Assembly (NCBI RefSeq): GCF_026460945.1
Contig: NZ_JAOVZV010000001.1
Span: 1-64,000, forward strand
Length of the DNA stretch: 64,000 bases
Direction of reading: 5' to 3'
From: Chryseobacterium luquanense
GTDB lineage: Bacteria; Bacteroidota; Bacteroidia; Flavobacteriales; Weeksellaceae
The position numbers were made by a program, and so were the translations under genes. Positions 8,678-18,060 of this stretch are shown piece by piece. Each line of letters opens with the position of its first letter. Position 1 is the stretch's first letter. Under the pieces are notes generated by a model. It searched no databases and had not been told where the DNA came from. It was given only the letters and a program-made list of their open reading frames with translations.

Positions 8678-9782
8678 TTTTTCTTTCCTGTAATGATGTA
8701 ATTCCACCTTTAAGATGGCTTATTTTTTTCTGATTTCCGAAATGTTCCAGTAAAATCCCGGCTGCTTTCAGACTTCTTTTTCCGCTTTGACAAAATAACA
8801 GAACGTTGTCTTTCTCGATTTCCGATACTCTGCTTTTTAATTCAGAAAGAGGAATCTGAATATGTTTAAAATCTGCTTTCGGCAGTTCATCAATTTCCCT
8901 TACATCGATAGTTAGCGTGTTTTCATTGAAGGTTTGTAGAATAAAATCATCAGAACTTAAATCTTCAATATTCACTTCAAAAACGCCGCAAAGAAAATTA
9001 TAATTGGTTTCTTCAAAAGCTTTTCTATTCTCAGGAATCAAATTTACGGCTGAATTTTCATTTGAAATATCCATTATAAAATTTTCATAACTGAGCATAT
9101 TAAAAGTCAATAATCTTCCATCCAACACTTCACCAACACCTGTAATTAATTTGATCACTTCGTTCGCCTGCATCATTCCTATGATTCCTGGAAGCACACC
9201 CAAAACACCAACTTCATTGCAGTTCTGCACTTCATCTGATTTAGGAGGATTTGGAAAAAGATGTCTGTAGTTGACCGCTTTGTTATTTTTTAAATTTAAA
9301 TTAAAAACAGCCATCTGACCTTCATATCTATAAATTGCCCCGAATATCAAAGGCTTATCTAAAAGTACACAGGCATCATTGATCAGATACCGTGTGGCAA
9401 AATTATCGGTACAGTCGACGATAATTTCATACTCTGAAAGAATATCCCAGGCATTTTCTGAAGTCAGCTCAAGCTGATAAGATTTAATGTTTACTTCGGG
9501 ATTTAGAAGTTTTAATTTTAAAGATGCGACATCAGTTTTCAATTTACCAACGTCGTCTGTCGAGTAAAGCGTCTGTCGCTGAAGATTGCTCAGTGAGATG
9601 CGGTCATGATCGACAATTCCTAAGGTTCTAACGCCCGCACCAGCGAGATATTGGAGAACCGGACAGCCTAAACCACCTGCCCCGATCACAAGAACTTTTG
9701 CACGTAGAAGTTTTTGCTGACCTTCAAAACCGAAGTCAGACAAAGCATAATGCCGGGCGTATCTTTCATTGTAATTTTCCAT
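8661..9782 (-). CDS. moeB: MoaD-activating enzyme MoeB with C-terminal rhodanese domain
   Basis: E1-like adenylyltransferase fused to a rhodanese domain, 373 residues. Residues 1 to about 250 are the ThiF/MoeB fold with nucleotide-binding GAGGLGC and the RQTLY and D-x-TDNF motifs, which adenylylate the C-terminal GG of MoaD. The rhodanese domain (about 270-365) carries the persulfide cysteine C331 in FCQSGKRS and could hand sulfur to MoaD. C188 matches the conserved cysteine before the GVLGVLPG segment, but the CxxC zinc pair that precedes it in E. coli MoeB reads NYRHLF here, so the zinc site seems lost. Lies between moaD and moaE. Confidence 0.92.
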   Translation of the reverse strand: MENYNERYARHYALSDFGFEGQQKLLRAKVLVIGAGGLGCPVLQYLAGAGVRTLGIVDHDRISLSNLQRQTLYSTDDVGKLKTDVASLKLKLLNPEVNIKSYQLELTSENAWDILSEYEIIVDCTDNFATRYLINDACVLLDKPLIFGAIYRYEGQMAVFNLNLKNNKAVNYRHLFPNPPKSDEVQNCNEVGVLGVLPGIIGMMQANEVIKLITGVGEVLDGRLLTFNMLSYENFIMDISNENSAVNLIPENRKAFEETNYNFLCGVFEVNIEDLSSDDFILQTFNENTLTIDVREIDELPKADFKHIQIPLSELKSRVSEIEKDNVLLFCQSGKRSLKAAGILLEHFGNQKKISHLKGGITSLQERKNEQSN

Positions 9783-9783
9783 A

Positions 9784-10011
9784 TTAACCTCCGGAATAAG
9801 GCGGCATTAAAGCCACTACATCATTTTGATTTAAGATGATATTTTCCTGCACTAATTTTTTATTGACCGCAAAAGCAAATTTCCTGTCTGAAAGTTCGGG
9901 AAATTTTTGAATTAAATACAACTTCAACGATTCTAAATCTACTGCTTCCACCATGAATTCTTTTCCCGTAATTTCTGCGATCTGTCCAAATGAAATGACT
10001 TTTATTTCCAT
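9784..10011 (-). CDS. moaD: Molybdopterin synthase sulfur carrier MoaD
   Basis: Ubiquitin-like sulfur carrier of 75 residues ending in the required Gly-Gly (PPYSGG). It is adenylylated by MoeB and thiocarboxylated, then passes sulfur to the MoaE active site. The short length and the conserved ALMPPYSGG end identify it clearly. It sits immediately before moeB (one base between genes) and after the small Oxidored_molyb gene, so the three are co-transcribed. Confidence 0.92.
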   Translation of the reverse strand: MEIKVISFGQIAEITGKEFMVEAVDLESLKLYLIQKFPELSDRKFAFAVNKKLVQENIILNQNDVVALMPPYSGG

Positions 10012-10013
10012 AA

Positions 10014-10511
10014 TTATTTCACCTGTTGAATTATAATTTTAGACAGATTCTTTACATATCTTCTTCCTGTTGCTTTATCTGTAGGAGTTACCAGCATGAT
10101 GTTTTCTTTTAATTTAGAAGCATCAGATCCATTTAGCTCTGTAACGATGAGCGCCAGATCTCCATTTCCGCTGTTGAAAATTTCATTCCAAGAAAAGACT
10201 GCTTTATAACCGTCATCGGCGATGCAGACTAAATAAAATTCACTTAAAAGCTTTGGAGAATCGGTTTTGAACTCCACTTTCGACAAAACATCTTTAAGCA
10301 GAACACCGTTAAATTTTTTCAGAGTGCTTTTGTAATCCATTTTGTGATTATAAATAGCCAGACTGTCGACCGAGTGTTTATGATAATTTTTCAAATCATT
10401 AAAACTGATCGTTATCGGTTTGGCAATATCTCCGGTTACAGAAATCGATTTGGCAGCCTGAGCATTGAGTGTCAAACTGAAAAATAAAATAAGAATTGAA
10501 AGAATTTTCAT
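10014..10511 (-). CDS. Small exported Oxidored_molyb-fold protein
   Basis: Protein of 165 residues with a Sec signal peptide (hydrophobic residues 4-18 ending AQA). The mature part resembles the small sulfite-oxidase-fold (Oxidored_molyb) proteins: an N-terminal VTGDIAKP segment, an FNGVLLKDVL stretch and a VCIADDGYKAVFSW stretch. It is much smaller than a full sulfite oxidase and lacks the usual cofactor-binding surroundings, so cofactor binding is uncertain. Its place between moaD and the TauE/SafE gene suggests a periplasmic role linked to the molybdenum enzymes, perhaps as partner or chaperone. Function unknown. Confidence 0.65.
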   Translation of the reverse strand: MKILSILILFFSLTLNAQAAKSISVTGDIAKPITISFNDLKNYHKHSVDSLAIYNHKMDYKSTLKKFNGVLLKDVLSKVEFKTDSPKLLSEFYLVCIADDGYKAVFSWNEIFNSGNGDLALIVTELNGSDASKLKENIMLVTPTDKATGRRYVKNLSKIIIQQVK

Positions 10512-10512
10512 A

Positions 10513-11247
10513 TTAAGCTTTTGTGAGTAATAATTTATACGATGCCATCAGCAAAACGGTCGCCAAGACATACTTTAAAACATTTTGATTGAATTTTTTT
10601 GAACCTAAATAAGCACCTAGTAAACCTCCTGTGAAAGCAACAATAATGTACATCATCATGTCACCAGTGAAAGAAATTCCCTGCGTAACCATTCCGCCAA
10701 GCCCTGCCACTGAATTGACGAAGATAAACGCCGCGCTGATTGCTGCGGTCTGTTTCTGATTGGTCCAGTGCAACAAAAGTAAAATCGGAGAAAGAATAAT
10801 ACCGCCACCGATGCCGATCATTCCTGAAAGTAAACCTACCACTCCACCTGTTACGACTGCAATTGTCGTGTTGTGAGGTTTCAGTTCGCTATCGTCTACA
10901 TTTTTAAAAAAGAAAAAGCGAATCACCGGAAATAAAAGTAAAATTCCCAAGATCCTTTTGTAAATATTTTCTTCCACAGTAATCATTCCGCCGATAAATG
11001 CCAAGGGAATTGAGGCTGCAGCAATGGGAATAAAAAGTTTTTTGGAAAAATATCCGCCACGGTAATACTGAATGAATGAGGTTAAAGAGACAAAGAGATT
11101 GAGCACCAAAGCGGTCGGTTTCATCTCTTCCGGAGCCACGCCGTACAGAGCCATAAGTGCCAGATATCCGCTCGCACCACCGTGACCAACTGCGGCATAC
11201 AAAAAGGCAACGAAAAAAAGAATAACATAAAATATTTCTACAGACAT
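10513..11247 (-). CDS. TauE/SafE family membrane permease
   Basis: Integral membrane protein of 244 residues with about eight hydrophobic segments and the paired glycine-rich motifs of the TauE/SafE family (VGHGGASGYLA near residue 20 and SGMIGIGGGIILSP near residue 145). The family exports sulfite, sulfoacetate or other organosulfur anions. No modABC molybdate transporter is seen in the window and this permease sits inside the cofactor operon, so transport of an oxyanion relevant to the pathway is possible but only inferred. One base separates it from the downstream gene. Confidence 0.8.
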   Translation of the reverse strand: MSVEIFYVILFFVAFLYAAVGHGGASGYLALMALYGVAPEEMKPTALVLNLFVSLTSFIQYYRGGYFSKKLFIPIAAASIPLAFIGGMITVEENIYKRILGILLLFPVIRFFFFKNVDDSELKPHNTTIAVVTGGVVGLLSGMIGIGGGIILSPILLLLHWTNQKQTAAISAAFIFVNSVAGLGGMVTQGISFTGDMMMYIIVAFTGGLLGAYLGSKKFNQNVLKYVLATVLLMASYKLLLTKA

Positions 11248-11285
11248 AGGCGTGATGCGTTAGGATTTCTATTTTTTTATTTAAA

Positions 11286-12470
11286 TTATTTTGGTAAAAG
11301 ATGCACCGTAACTTCTTCATTTTCTTCGCATCCCAATGACTCTTCAGGCAACACAATAAAACAGTTGGCCTGTGCAAAAGAATGCAGGCGGAAAGATTCC
11401 TGAGCGTGAAGCGGCGTTACTTTTCCATTACTGTAAAATGCTTTTAGGAAATGCGTTAATCCTGCAGGTTTAGGATAATGATGAGTTACGTTTGCTTTAA
11501 TCTCGGTAACACCAGACGGCAGTCCCATCACTTGTTCGAGTGCCGGTAAAACATATTCGTAAAAGCAGGTTAACGATGAAGATGGATTTCCGGGTAGCCC
11601 GAAAATCAATTTCTTTTCCTTTGTTCCGAAGAAAAGCGGTTTTCCCGGTTTCTGTCTGATTTTATGAAATTTTTCTTCAACACCACAGGTATTGGCAACC
11701 TCAGTGACAAAATCATAATCTCCCACACTTACTCCGCCGTTCAGCAAAACGACATCATTGTTTTCGATTGCTTTTTCCAGGACTTTGTGCAGTTCCTTAG
11801 GATTGTCTTCGGCTCTGAAGACTTCAATATTTTTAATTCCAGTTTGATTTAAAACTGCTTTCAATTGAAAAGAATTGGCTTCGTAAACCTGACCAAATTC
11901 CAATGGATTTCCAGGATCCTGAAGTTCGTTTCCGGTAAGAATAATGGCAACTTTTGGAGGCGTATAAACCGAAATCTGTGCACAACCAATTCCGGCAAGA
12001 AATCCGACGGCCGCCGCCGAGAGATAAGTTTCTTCTTTCATGGCGATCTCTCCTTTTTTTACTTCGGCACCTTTCGGACGGACGTTGAGTCCTTTAGAAA
12101 GATTTGCGTCATCGATAATCAGCCTTTCATTTTCCAAACGGATTTTTTCCTGCATTACCACAGTATCTGCATTTTCAGGCAGCGGCGCTCCGGTAAAAAT
12201 TCTGGTAGCTTCGTTCTCACCGATTGCCAATTGTTTCGATGCACCTGCAGCCATTTCACCAATCACGGAAAGGGACTGATTTTTATCTGAAAATTTCAGG
12301 GCATAACCATCCATCGACGACTGTGCAAAATTGGGAATGTCGGTTGAAGCAATTATATCTTCTGAAGTGACCAGCCCAAAAGCTTCTGACAGCGGAACGA
12401 CACTGCTTTTTTTCGTTATTGCAGATTGTAATATAATTTGCCTGGCTTCGTTGACGGAAATCATTTTCAT
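11286..12470 (-). CDS. moeA: Molybdopterin molybdotransferase MoeA
   Basis: Inserts molybdate into adenylylated molybdopterin. The 394-residue length is normal. Recognisable segments include SSMDGYAL (about residues 48-55), the IFTGAPLPENADTVV segment, the LTGNEL motif, LLNGGVSVGDYDFV and GLPGNPSSSLTCF near the C-terminal third. Its start overlaps the stop of the MocA-like gene by four bases (ATGA type), showing translational coupling. It works with the Mog domain of the moaC-mog fusion. Confidence 0.93.
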   Translation of the reverse strand: MKMISVNEARQIILQSAITKKSSVVPLSEAFGLVTSEDIIASTDIPNFAQSSMDGYALKFSDKNQSLSVIGEMAAGASKQLAIGENEATRIFTGAPLPENADTVVMQEKIRLENERLIIDDANLSKGLNVRPKGAEVKKGEIAMKEETYLSAAAVGFLAGIGCAQISVYTPPKVAIILTGNELQDPGNPLEFGQVYEANSFQLKAVLNQTGIKNIEVFRAEDNPKELHKVLEKAIENNDVVLLNGGVSVGDYDFVTEVANTCGVEEKFHKIRQKPGKPLFFGTKEKKLIFGLPGNPSSSLTCFYEYVLPALEQVMGLPSGVTEIKANVTHHYPKPAGLTHFLKAFYSNGKVTPLHAQESFRLHSFAQANCFIVLPEESLGCEENEEVTVHLLPK

Positions 12471-13048
12471 TGAATCAGTTGTTGGTAATCGTTTTGGGTA
12501 TCGATGTCGATAGCGCCTTTTTCAAAATTGATTTCAGCGATATCGTCTTTAAATTTCTGGAGAAGTTTTTTCGCACCTTCCTTTCCGGAAAGTTTTGAAA
12601 GATCTGTAAAGTATTTTTTAGTAAATAAAACCGGAGTTCCCAGAGTGTCAGCATATTTTGAGGCAACAATTCCTTTTTGAAAATCTTGTTGCATCTGAAT
12701 TAAATCAGAAAAAAGCGATGCTTCGATAAAAGGCTGATCGCAAACTGAAACAATGCAGTTTTCAATGGCTGGAAATGAATTTAAAAGCTGATCAAATCCG
12801 ATGTGGATTGAAGAGCCCATTCCTTCGTTCCATATTCTATTTTCTGTGATGATAAGTTTAAGATCATTGATTTCTTTTGAAATTTCAATTGAATTTGCTC
12901 CCGTAACAACCACAACAGATTTTGTTATTTTGAGTGATTCTTCAGCAACATTTCGCAGTAGACTTTTTCCTTTAAAATCCAATAACTGCTTTGGCTGTCC
13001 GAGCCTTGAGGAATTTCCTGCTGCTAAAATGAGTATTCCTGTTTCCAT
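12467..13048 (-). CDS. MobA/MocA-family molybdopterin nucleotidyltransferase
   Basis: NTP-transferase of 193 residues with the N-terminal LAAGNSSRLGQPKQLL signature, the VVTGAN strand end and the metal-binding CDQPF motif. MobA uses GTP and MocA uses CTP. Since xanthine dehydrogenase family enzymes such as PaoABC usually carry molybdopterin cytosine dinucleotide, a MocA role (CTP) is the better guess; the specificity-determining residues cannot be judged reliably by eye. It overlaps moaA by one base and moeA by four, so it is translationally coupled on both sides. Confidence 0.85.
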   Translation of the reverse strand: METGILILAAGNSSRLGQPKQLLDFKGKSLLRNVAEESLKITKSVVVVTGANSIEISKEINDLKLIITENRIWNEGMGSSIHIGFDQLLNSFPAIENCIVSVCDQPFIEASLFSDLIQMQQDFQKGIVASKYADTLGTPVLFTKKYFTDLSKLSGKEGAKKLLQKFKDDIAEINFEKGAIDIDTQNDYQQLIQ

Positions 13049-14028
13049 TAACCACCGATTGTAATCATACTTCTGTTTTCTAATTTTGATGCATCGATAT
13101 TTTCAAATACACCGCTGAACTGTCCGCCCAAAGCTTTGGCCTTGGCTTTCATCGTTTGCTCAATTAACGGTAAAATATCCTGACCATTCCGCAACGCTCC
13201 CAGTAAATCGGTTTCATCTTTACTGAACAGACAGTTTTTTAATTTTCCATCAGCAGTCAACCTCATACGGTTGCAGGTATCACAAAAAGGCTGGCTCATC
13301 GTGCTGATCACGGCGAATGACCCAATGTGACCATCGATGATGTACCTGCTTGAGGTATCATTGGGTTCAGGTTCAACCGGAATAACATCATATTTCGAAC
13401 TTACTTTCACTAAAATTTCATGCAGCGTAAACACCTGATTGCTCGTCCACTGATTTCCGCTGAAAGGCATAAACTCAATAAACCGAACTTCGATATTATT
13501 GTGTTTCGTCAAAGCAATGAAATCGAGAATTTCATCATCATTTAAACCTTTCATGATGACAACATTGATTTTTACCCGAATTTTGTGCTTCAGGAGTAGA
13601 TTGATGTTGTTTCTGACGCGGTGAAACAGATCGCGTCTTGTAATTTTTAAAAATTTTTCAGGCTGTAGAGTATCGAGGCTGATGTTGATGGCTTTGATAT
13701 TGGCTTCCAGCAATTCGTTTAACATCTCGTCGACACGAATCCCATTAGTCGTAATTGCAAGTTCAATATCTAATTTGCCTAATGATTTTAATATTTTCGG
13801 AGCGTCTTTTCTGACCAAAGGCTCGCCACCTGTCAGTCTGATTTTCTTCACTCCATGATCTACGAAAAGCTTAGCGATGGTTTCAATTTCATCCACCTGC
13901 ATCAGTTTTGCGGCGGGAGCAAAGGCGTATTTTTCTTCCGGCATGCAGTAAAAACAACGCAGGTTGCAATTATCCGTAAGGGAAATCCTCAGATAATCAT
14001 GCACTCTTCCGAAAGTATCTGTAATCAT
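13048..14028 (-). CDS. moaA: GTP 3',8-cyclase MoaA
   Basis: Radical SAM enzyme that starts molybdenum cofactor synthesis from GTP. The N-terminal [4Fe-4S] cysteines are C21, C25 and C28 (CNLRCFYC), and the C-terminal cluster motif CDTCNR with a later NCLFS is present. The GGEP motif appears in RLTGGEPLVR. The protein ends in Gly-Gly, the conserved C-terminal tail needed for activity. The 326-residue length is normal. It follows xdhC with a three-base gap and overlaps the MocA-like gene by one base. Confidence 0.95.
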   Translation of the reverse strand: MITDTFGRVHDYLRISLTDNCNLRCFYCMPEEKYAFAPAAKLMQVDEIETIAKLFVDHGVKKIRLTGGEPLVRKDAPKILKSLGKLDIELAITTNGIRVDEMLNELLEANIKAINISLDTLQPEKFLKITRRDLFHRVRNNINLLLKHKIRVKINVVIMKGLNDDEILDFIALTKHNNIEVRFIEFMPFSGNQWTSNQVFTLHEILVKVSSKYDVIPVEPEPNDTSSRYIIDGHIGSFAVISTMSQPFCDTCNRMRLTADGKLKNCLFSKDETDLLGALRNGQDILPLIEQTMKAKAKALGGQFSGVFENIDASKLENRSMITIGG

Positions 14029-14031
14029 GTT

Positions 14032-15153
14032 TTATGTATGTTTTGCCGCTGGCTGGCCGTGAATTTTATCAATTTTATAGCGAAGAGAAGTCCCTTTCCT
14101 GTCCTCAATCACTGCTTTAATTTCTGAAATAACAGACAAAGCAATTTCTTCCGACGTTTCTGCACCAATATCCAGACCAATCGGGCCGTAGATGCGCTGA
14201 TAATCTTCGTCCGTCAGAATATTTCCATCAGCATGAAGGTCATCAAACATTCTCTGCAGTTTCGTTTTTGGCCCCAATATTCCGATGTACGGACAGTTTG
14301 TTTTTAAAACCAACTTTAAAACTTCAAGGTCATATTTATAATTGTGAGTCATCAGAACAAAATAAGTTCTTTCGTCGATCACTATATTCTGTATCAATTC
14401 TTCAGGTTTTACAACCAAAACATTTTTCGCTTCTGGAAAACGTTTTTGAGTAGCGTGAGTCACTCTTCCCTCACCCACAGTCACCTCCCAGCCCAAAATA
14501 TCCGCCATCTTGACCACGGGCTGAACGTCATTTCCGGCGCCGGCAATCACCAGCGAAACCGGTGGAGCAATATATTGAAACAGTGCGCTCTGTTCTTCGT
14601 TTTCGACCTGAATATTTTTGATCTGCGAATATTTATTTTTTAAGATATTCAAACTTTCATCTTCCAAAGAATATTGATCATCAAAAAAACTTTCGCTTTC
14701 CTGAAACACATGGACCGTTCCGATTTGTCTTGCGTTTCTTTCCAAAGAAAACAACATTGTAATGACTGATTCGGTGCGGTTTTCTTCAACTTTCTTCAGT
14801 AAGTCCAATGGATTGTGAGGATTATCAGAATCAATATATTCAAATAAAATATGCACAATTCCATTGCAGCCGAGCTGTACGCTGAACTCCAGAATACTTT
14901 CATCACTCGTATCGTAAGTGATCAGTTTATTCTGTTTCTGATTGATGGCAAGCAAAGCCTTTCTCAATGCATCACCTTCCAGACATCCACCGCTGATGGC
15001 ACCGGTCAGGATTCCATCTTCAGTCACCAACATTCTTGCGCCCGGCTGTCTGTAAGAGGATCCCTCCACTTTTACAACCGTTGCCAGCGCTGTTTTTTTT
15101 CCTGCAGCGTGTGCCCTGTTGTAGGATGCTATAATATTTCCGATTTCTGTCAT
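14032..15153 (-). CDS. xdhC: XdhC/CoxI family cofactor maturation protein
   Basis: Protein of 373 residues of the family that binds molybdenum cofactor, protects or assists its sulfuration and inserts it into xanthine dehydrogenase type apoenzymes. The N-terminal XdhC/CoxI domain shows EGSSYRQPGARM and GAISGGCLEGD; the C-terminal Rossmann-like domain shows VIAGAGNDVQPV (about residue 185) and ILGPKTK. It sits between the Ior genes and moaA, 48 bases after iorB, and may serve both hydroxylases of the island. Confidence 0.92.
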   Translation of the reverse strand: MTEIGNIIASYNRAHAAGKKTALATVVKVEGSSYRQPGARMLVTEDGILTGAISGGCLEGDALRKALLAINQKQNKLITYDTSDESILEFSVQLGCNGIVHILFEYIDSDNPHNPLDLLKKVEENRTESVITMLFSLERNARQIGTVHVFQESESFFDDQYSLEDESLNILKNKYSQIKNIQVENEEQSALFQYIAPPVSLVIAGAGNDVQPVVKMADILGWEVTVGEGRVTHATQKRFPEAKNVLVVKPEELIQNIVIDERTYFVLMTHNYKYDLEVLKLVLKTNCPYIGILGPKTKLQRMFDDLHADGNILTDEDYQRIYGPIGLDIGAETSEEIALSVISEIKAVIEDRKGTSLRYKIDKIHGQPAAKHT

Positions 15154-15201
15154 TGGAATTAAATCAAACAGTTGTTATATCAAGTTTAAATAATAATCAG
15201 T

Positions 15202-17358
15202 TTAAACTTTATTCAAATCAAATGGCAATTTACGAATTCTTTTTCCGGTAAGATCAAATATTGCATTGGTTAATGCAGGAGCCAACGGTGGTAATCCCGG
15301 TTCACCAACTCCGCCGGCATCCTCGTCATTATCAATCACGAAAACTTCAATAGGCGGAATATCATTAATTCTCGGCATCGGATAAGCATAGAAATTTTTC
15401 TGCTCGGTTTTTCCCTCTTTAAAAGTAATTTCATGAAAAGCTGCCGCACCGAGTCCCATTACGATAGAACCTTCCACCTGAGCTTTGATAATATCCGGAT
15501 TGACGTACCAGCCGCAATCTATTACTGCCCAAACTTTATCTATTTTTACGCCGCCGTCAGGATTTTTGGAAACTTTGACCACATGTCCCACTGTTGATGC
15601 GAAACATTCTGTAATGGCAACACCAAAGCCTTCATTCTTTTTACGTTTCTTCCAGCCGGAAACTTCTTCCAGTTTATCGATAAGTTTATGTGTTCGTTCG
15701 TCTAAATATTCTCTTCTGAAAGCCAACGGATCTTTTCCTGCTTCATGCGATAATTCATCCAAAAAGCTTTCATAAGCAAAACCATTGGTCGAAGCATAAA
15801 CAGACCGCCACCACATGCTTGGAATTGGAATTTCAAAAGGCACTTCTGCAAAACTTACATTTTTAATATTGTCAAAATACGGCTGTAGAAAACCTTCGCT
15901 GGTACTTCGGTTTGCCTTTGTTTTTGCCGATTCTTCCCGCCAGTGATCATTGTTCTGTCCTGACATTCTGAACTTTAACGCTTCAATTTTTCCTTCTTTT
16001 ATTACTCCTTCACATCTGTAGGTAATACCGGGACGGTAAGGTCCTTGTGTAGAATCATCTTCTCTGGTCCAAACGACCTGCACCGGTGCGTTGATCTCCT
16101 TCGAAATTACGGCTGCTTCGTGAGGATAATCCATGAAAGCTTTTCTGCCAAAACCACCTCCCAAAAAGGTCATGTTTACAATTACATTTTCCCGTTTCAG
16201 TCCAAGTTCTTCACTCAATGCATCCTGCACCCAATCGGGTGCCTGAATCGGTCCCCAGATTTCTACCTTATCTCCCTGATGATGTGCGATACAGTTGAGC
16301 GGCTCCATTGCATAATGTGACTGATAAGGAGTTTGGTACATCACGTCAATTTTTTTCCCGGCAGTTGCCAAAATTTTGTCCGGATCACCCTGTTTTTTAA
16401 AAGACAAACCTTCTTTGGTCCGTACATTTTCTTCCTGTCTTTTATAAATATCAGCAGTATTGATGTGCTCAAATCCAGTGTCATCCCAAACTACCTTTAA
16501 TGCTTTTTTGCCCTGTAATGCAGCATACGTATTGTCAGCAACAACTGCTACCCCTTCACGATATGTTTTAAAAACAAGCATTTTAATCTTGAAAACTTTT
16601 TTAACACCGGGAACTTTCAGCGCTTCTGTAGCATCAAAGCTTTTAACTTTACCTCTGAGTCTTGGGTTTCTTTCCACCGCTGCATAAAGCATTCCCAGAA
16701 TTTTTTTATCCAGACCGAAAGTTACGCTTCCATTGGTTTTAGATTTCGTATCGATACGTCTCGAAGGCTTACCAATTACTTTGTAATCTGAGCGTTTTTT
16801 AAGTTTCACATCTTTAGGAATGGGCATTTTAGATGCTGCCAAAACAAGTTCGCCGTAATGTGCTTTTTTTCCTGACGGACGGTGAATCACTTGCCCGTTT
16901 TCTGCATAGCAATCACTGTGATCTGCAGACCATTTTACGGCTGCCGCTGCGATCAGCATCTCGCGGGCTGTTGCGGTTATTTTTAGGAAATTTTTATAAT
17001 TGGAGCGAATGGTAGAACTACCTCCCGTAACCTGATTGCCATATTTTTTATCACCTTTTCCGAAGATGACATGGATGTCATTTAAATTGACCTCCAGTTC
17101 TTCTGCAAGAATCTGCGGAACACTGTGAAAAGAACCCTGTCCCATCTCAGCACGGTGATCAACAAAAGTGATTTTACCGTTGGTATCGATGATGACCCAC
17201 GCATTGAGCTCAACAGATTGAATTGCAGCTTCAATCTCTTCATCAGTCAAAATATGTGTTTTTGAATCAGCCGCAAAAAGACCGAGGCACAAACCTATGC
17301 CACCCAGACTGGCAATTTTCAGAAAACTTTTTCTTGATATTTCTTTATCTAATGACAT
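15202..17358 (-). CDS. iorB: Isoquinoline 1-oxidoreductase-like molybdenum subunit
   Basis: Catalytic subunit of a second xanthine dehydrogenase family enzyme, 718 residues. An N-terminal signal (SRKSFLKIASLGGIG) resembles a Tat signal with RK in place of RR, so export to the periplasm is likely. The Mo-cofactor region includes GGGFGRKAF, the MWWRSVYAS segment and the glutamate E686 in GGVGEPG. This two-subunit class uses a cytochrome c instead of an FAD subunit as acceptor, which fits the diheme cytochrome gene immediately upstream. The substrate is unknown; the family acts on N-heterocycles and aldehydes. Its last 254 codons are repeated at 19951-20715. Confidence 0.88.
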   Translation of the reverse strand: MSLDKEISRKSFLKIASLGGIGLCLGLFAADSKTHILTDEEIEAAIQSVELNAWVIIDTNGKITFVDHRAEMGQGSFHSVPQILAEELEVNLNDIHVIFGKGDKKYGNQVTGGSSTIRSNYKNFLKITATAREMLIAAAAVKWSADHSDCYAENGQVIHRPSGKKAHYGELVLAASKMPIPKDVKLKKRSDYKVIGKPSRRIDTKSKTNGSVTFGLDKKILGMLYAAVERNPRLRGKVKSFDATEALKVPGVKKVFKIKMLVFKTYREGVAVVADNTYAALQGKKALKVVWDDTGFEHINTADIYKRQEENVRTKEGLSFKKQGDPDKILATAGKKIDVMYQTPYQSHYAMEPLNCIAHHQGDKVEIWGPIQAPDWVQDALSEELGLKRENVIVNMTFLGGGFGRKAFMDYPHEAAVISKEINAPVQVVWTREDDSTQGPYRPGITYRCEGVIKEGKIEALKFRMSGQNNDHWREESAKTKANRSTSEGFLQPYFDNIKNVSFAEVPFEIPIPSMWWRSVYASTNGFAYESFLDELSHEAGKDPLAFRREYLDERTHKLIDKLEEVSGWKKRKKNEGFGVAITECFASTVGHVVKVSKNPDGGVKIDKVWAVIDCGWYVNPDIIKAQVEGSIVMGLGAAAFHEITFKEGKTEQKNFYAYPMPRINDIPPIEVFVIDNDEDAGGVGEPGLPPLAPALTNAIFDLTGKRIRKLPFDLNKV

Positions 17359-17369
17359 ATCGATTTAAT

Positions 17370-18005
17370 TTAATTAGGTTGAGGTGCGTAAGCTCCGGTT
17401 TCAAGCCATGTAATCCAGGCTTTTTTAAATTCTGCATGACTCATTGGCGGCAGTTTCAAACCTTCTGCTGGTTTCCATCCTGCGAGTACAAGACCATCAT
17501 CCGCATGCTCGATGAGTTTTTTTATATCCTTATTGCCATTCTGTTTAGGATCAATGAGTTGTTTTGCAAGCTGATGGGCGGTTCTGCCCTGAAACACCAT
17601 CTTCATATTGGCAGGTGGCAGATGCCAATTAGGATTTCCTGGTGGCGTATGAGGTCCTGGAGTATTTTCCGGCTGATGACAGTTGGTACACTTCATCGCA
17701 TAAAGTCCTTTTCCGTCAACGCCACGTTTGGGCTGCATGGTATGGATATGGCTGTCGTCTCCCTGCAGTGGAATATCGCCACTTGGATGACAGTTCATGC
17801 AGCGCGGACTCATCAATACAGCATACACTTTCTCAAACGCTTTTACAGATGCTACGCTGTCTTTTTTTGCAGAAAATACCTTCTTTTCTACTGGCGATGT
17901 TGCAATCGGCTTATGCACTCTCTGCGAGGTGTATGCATAAATCCCAACAGAACAAAGGAAGACCACTAAGATTACTGCCGGTATTTTATTTTTTAACATA
18001 TTCAT
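17370..18005 (-). CDS. Diheme c-type cytochrome, electron acceptor for IorAB
   Basis: Exported protein of 211 residues with an N-terminal hydrophobic segment (about residues 8-25) and two CxxCH haem c motifs, CMNCH (69-73) and CTNCH (106-110). A GxPNWHLPP segment and a late MSHAEF stretch resemble the isoquinoline 1-oxidoreductase-associated cytochromes. It lies between iorA and iorB, which supports a role as electron acceptor in the periplasm. It could start at the ATG at 17999 instead, removing two residues. Confidence 0.85.
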   Translation of the reverse strand: MNMLKNKIPAVILVVFLCSVGIYAYTSQRVHKPIATSPVEKKVFSAKKDSVASVKAFEKVYAVLMSPRCMNCHPSGDIPLQGDDSHIHTMQPKRGVDGKGLYAMKCTNCHQPENTPGPHTPPGNPNWHLPPANMKMVFQGRTAHQLAKQLIDPKQNGNKDIKKLIEHADDGLVLAGWKPAEGLKLPPMSHAEFKKAWITWLETGAYAPQPN

Positions 18006-18060
18006 CTTTCTATATATTTTTCTTCGGTGCGAAATTTAGTTAATTACAAAAGGTCTTTTA

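Noticed and set aside
17223..17969. Long plus-strand frame (248 codons) opposite the diheme cytochrome gene
   Set aside because: It mirrors the real gene with CxxCH motifs on the other strand and has no family features.
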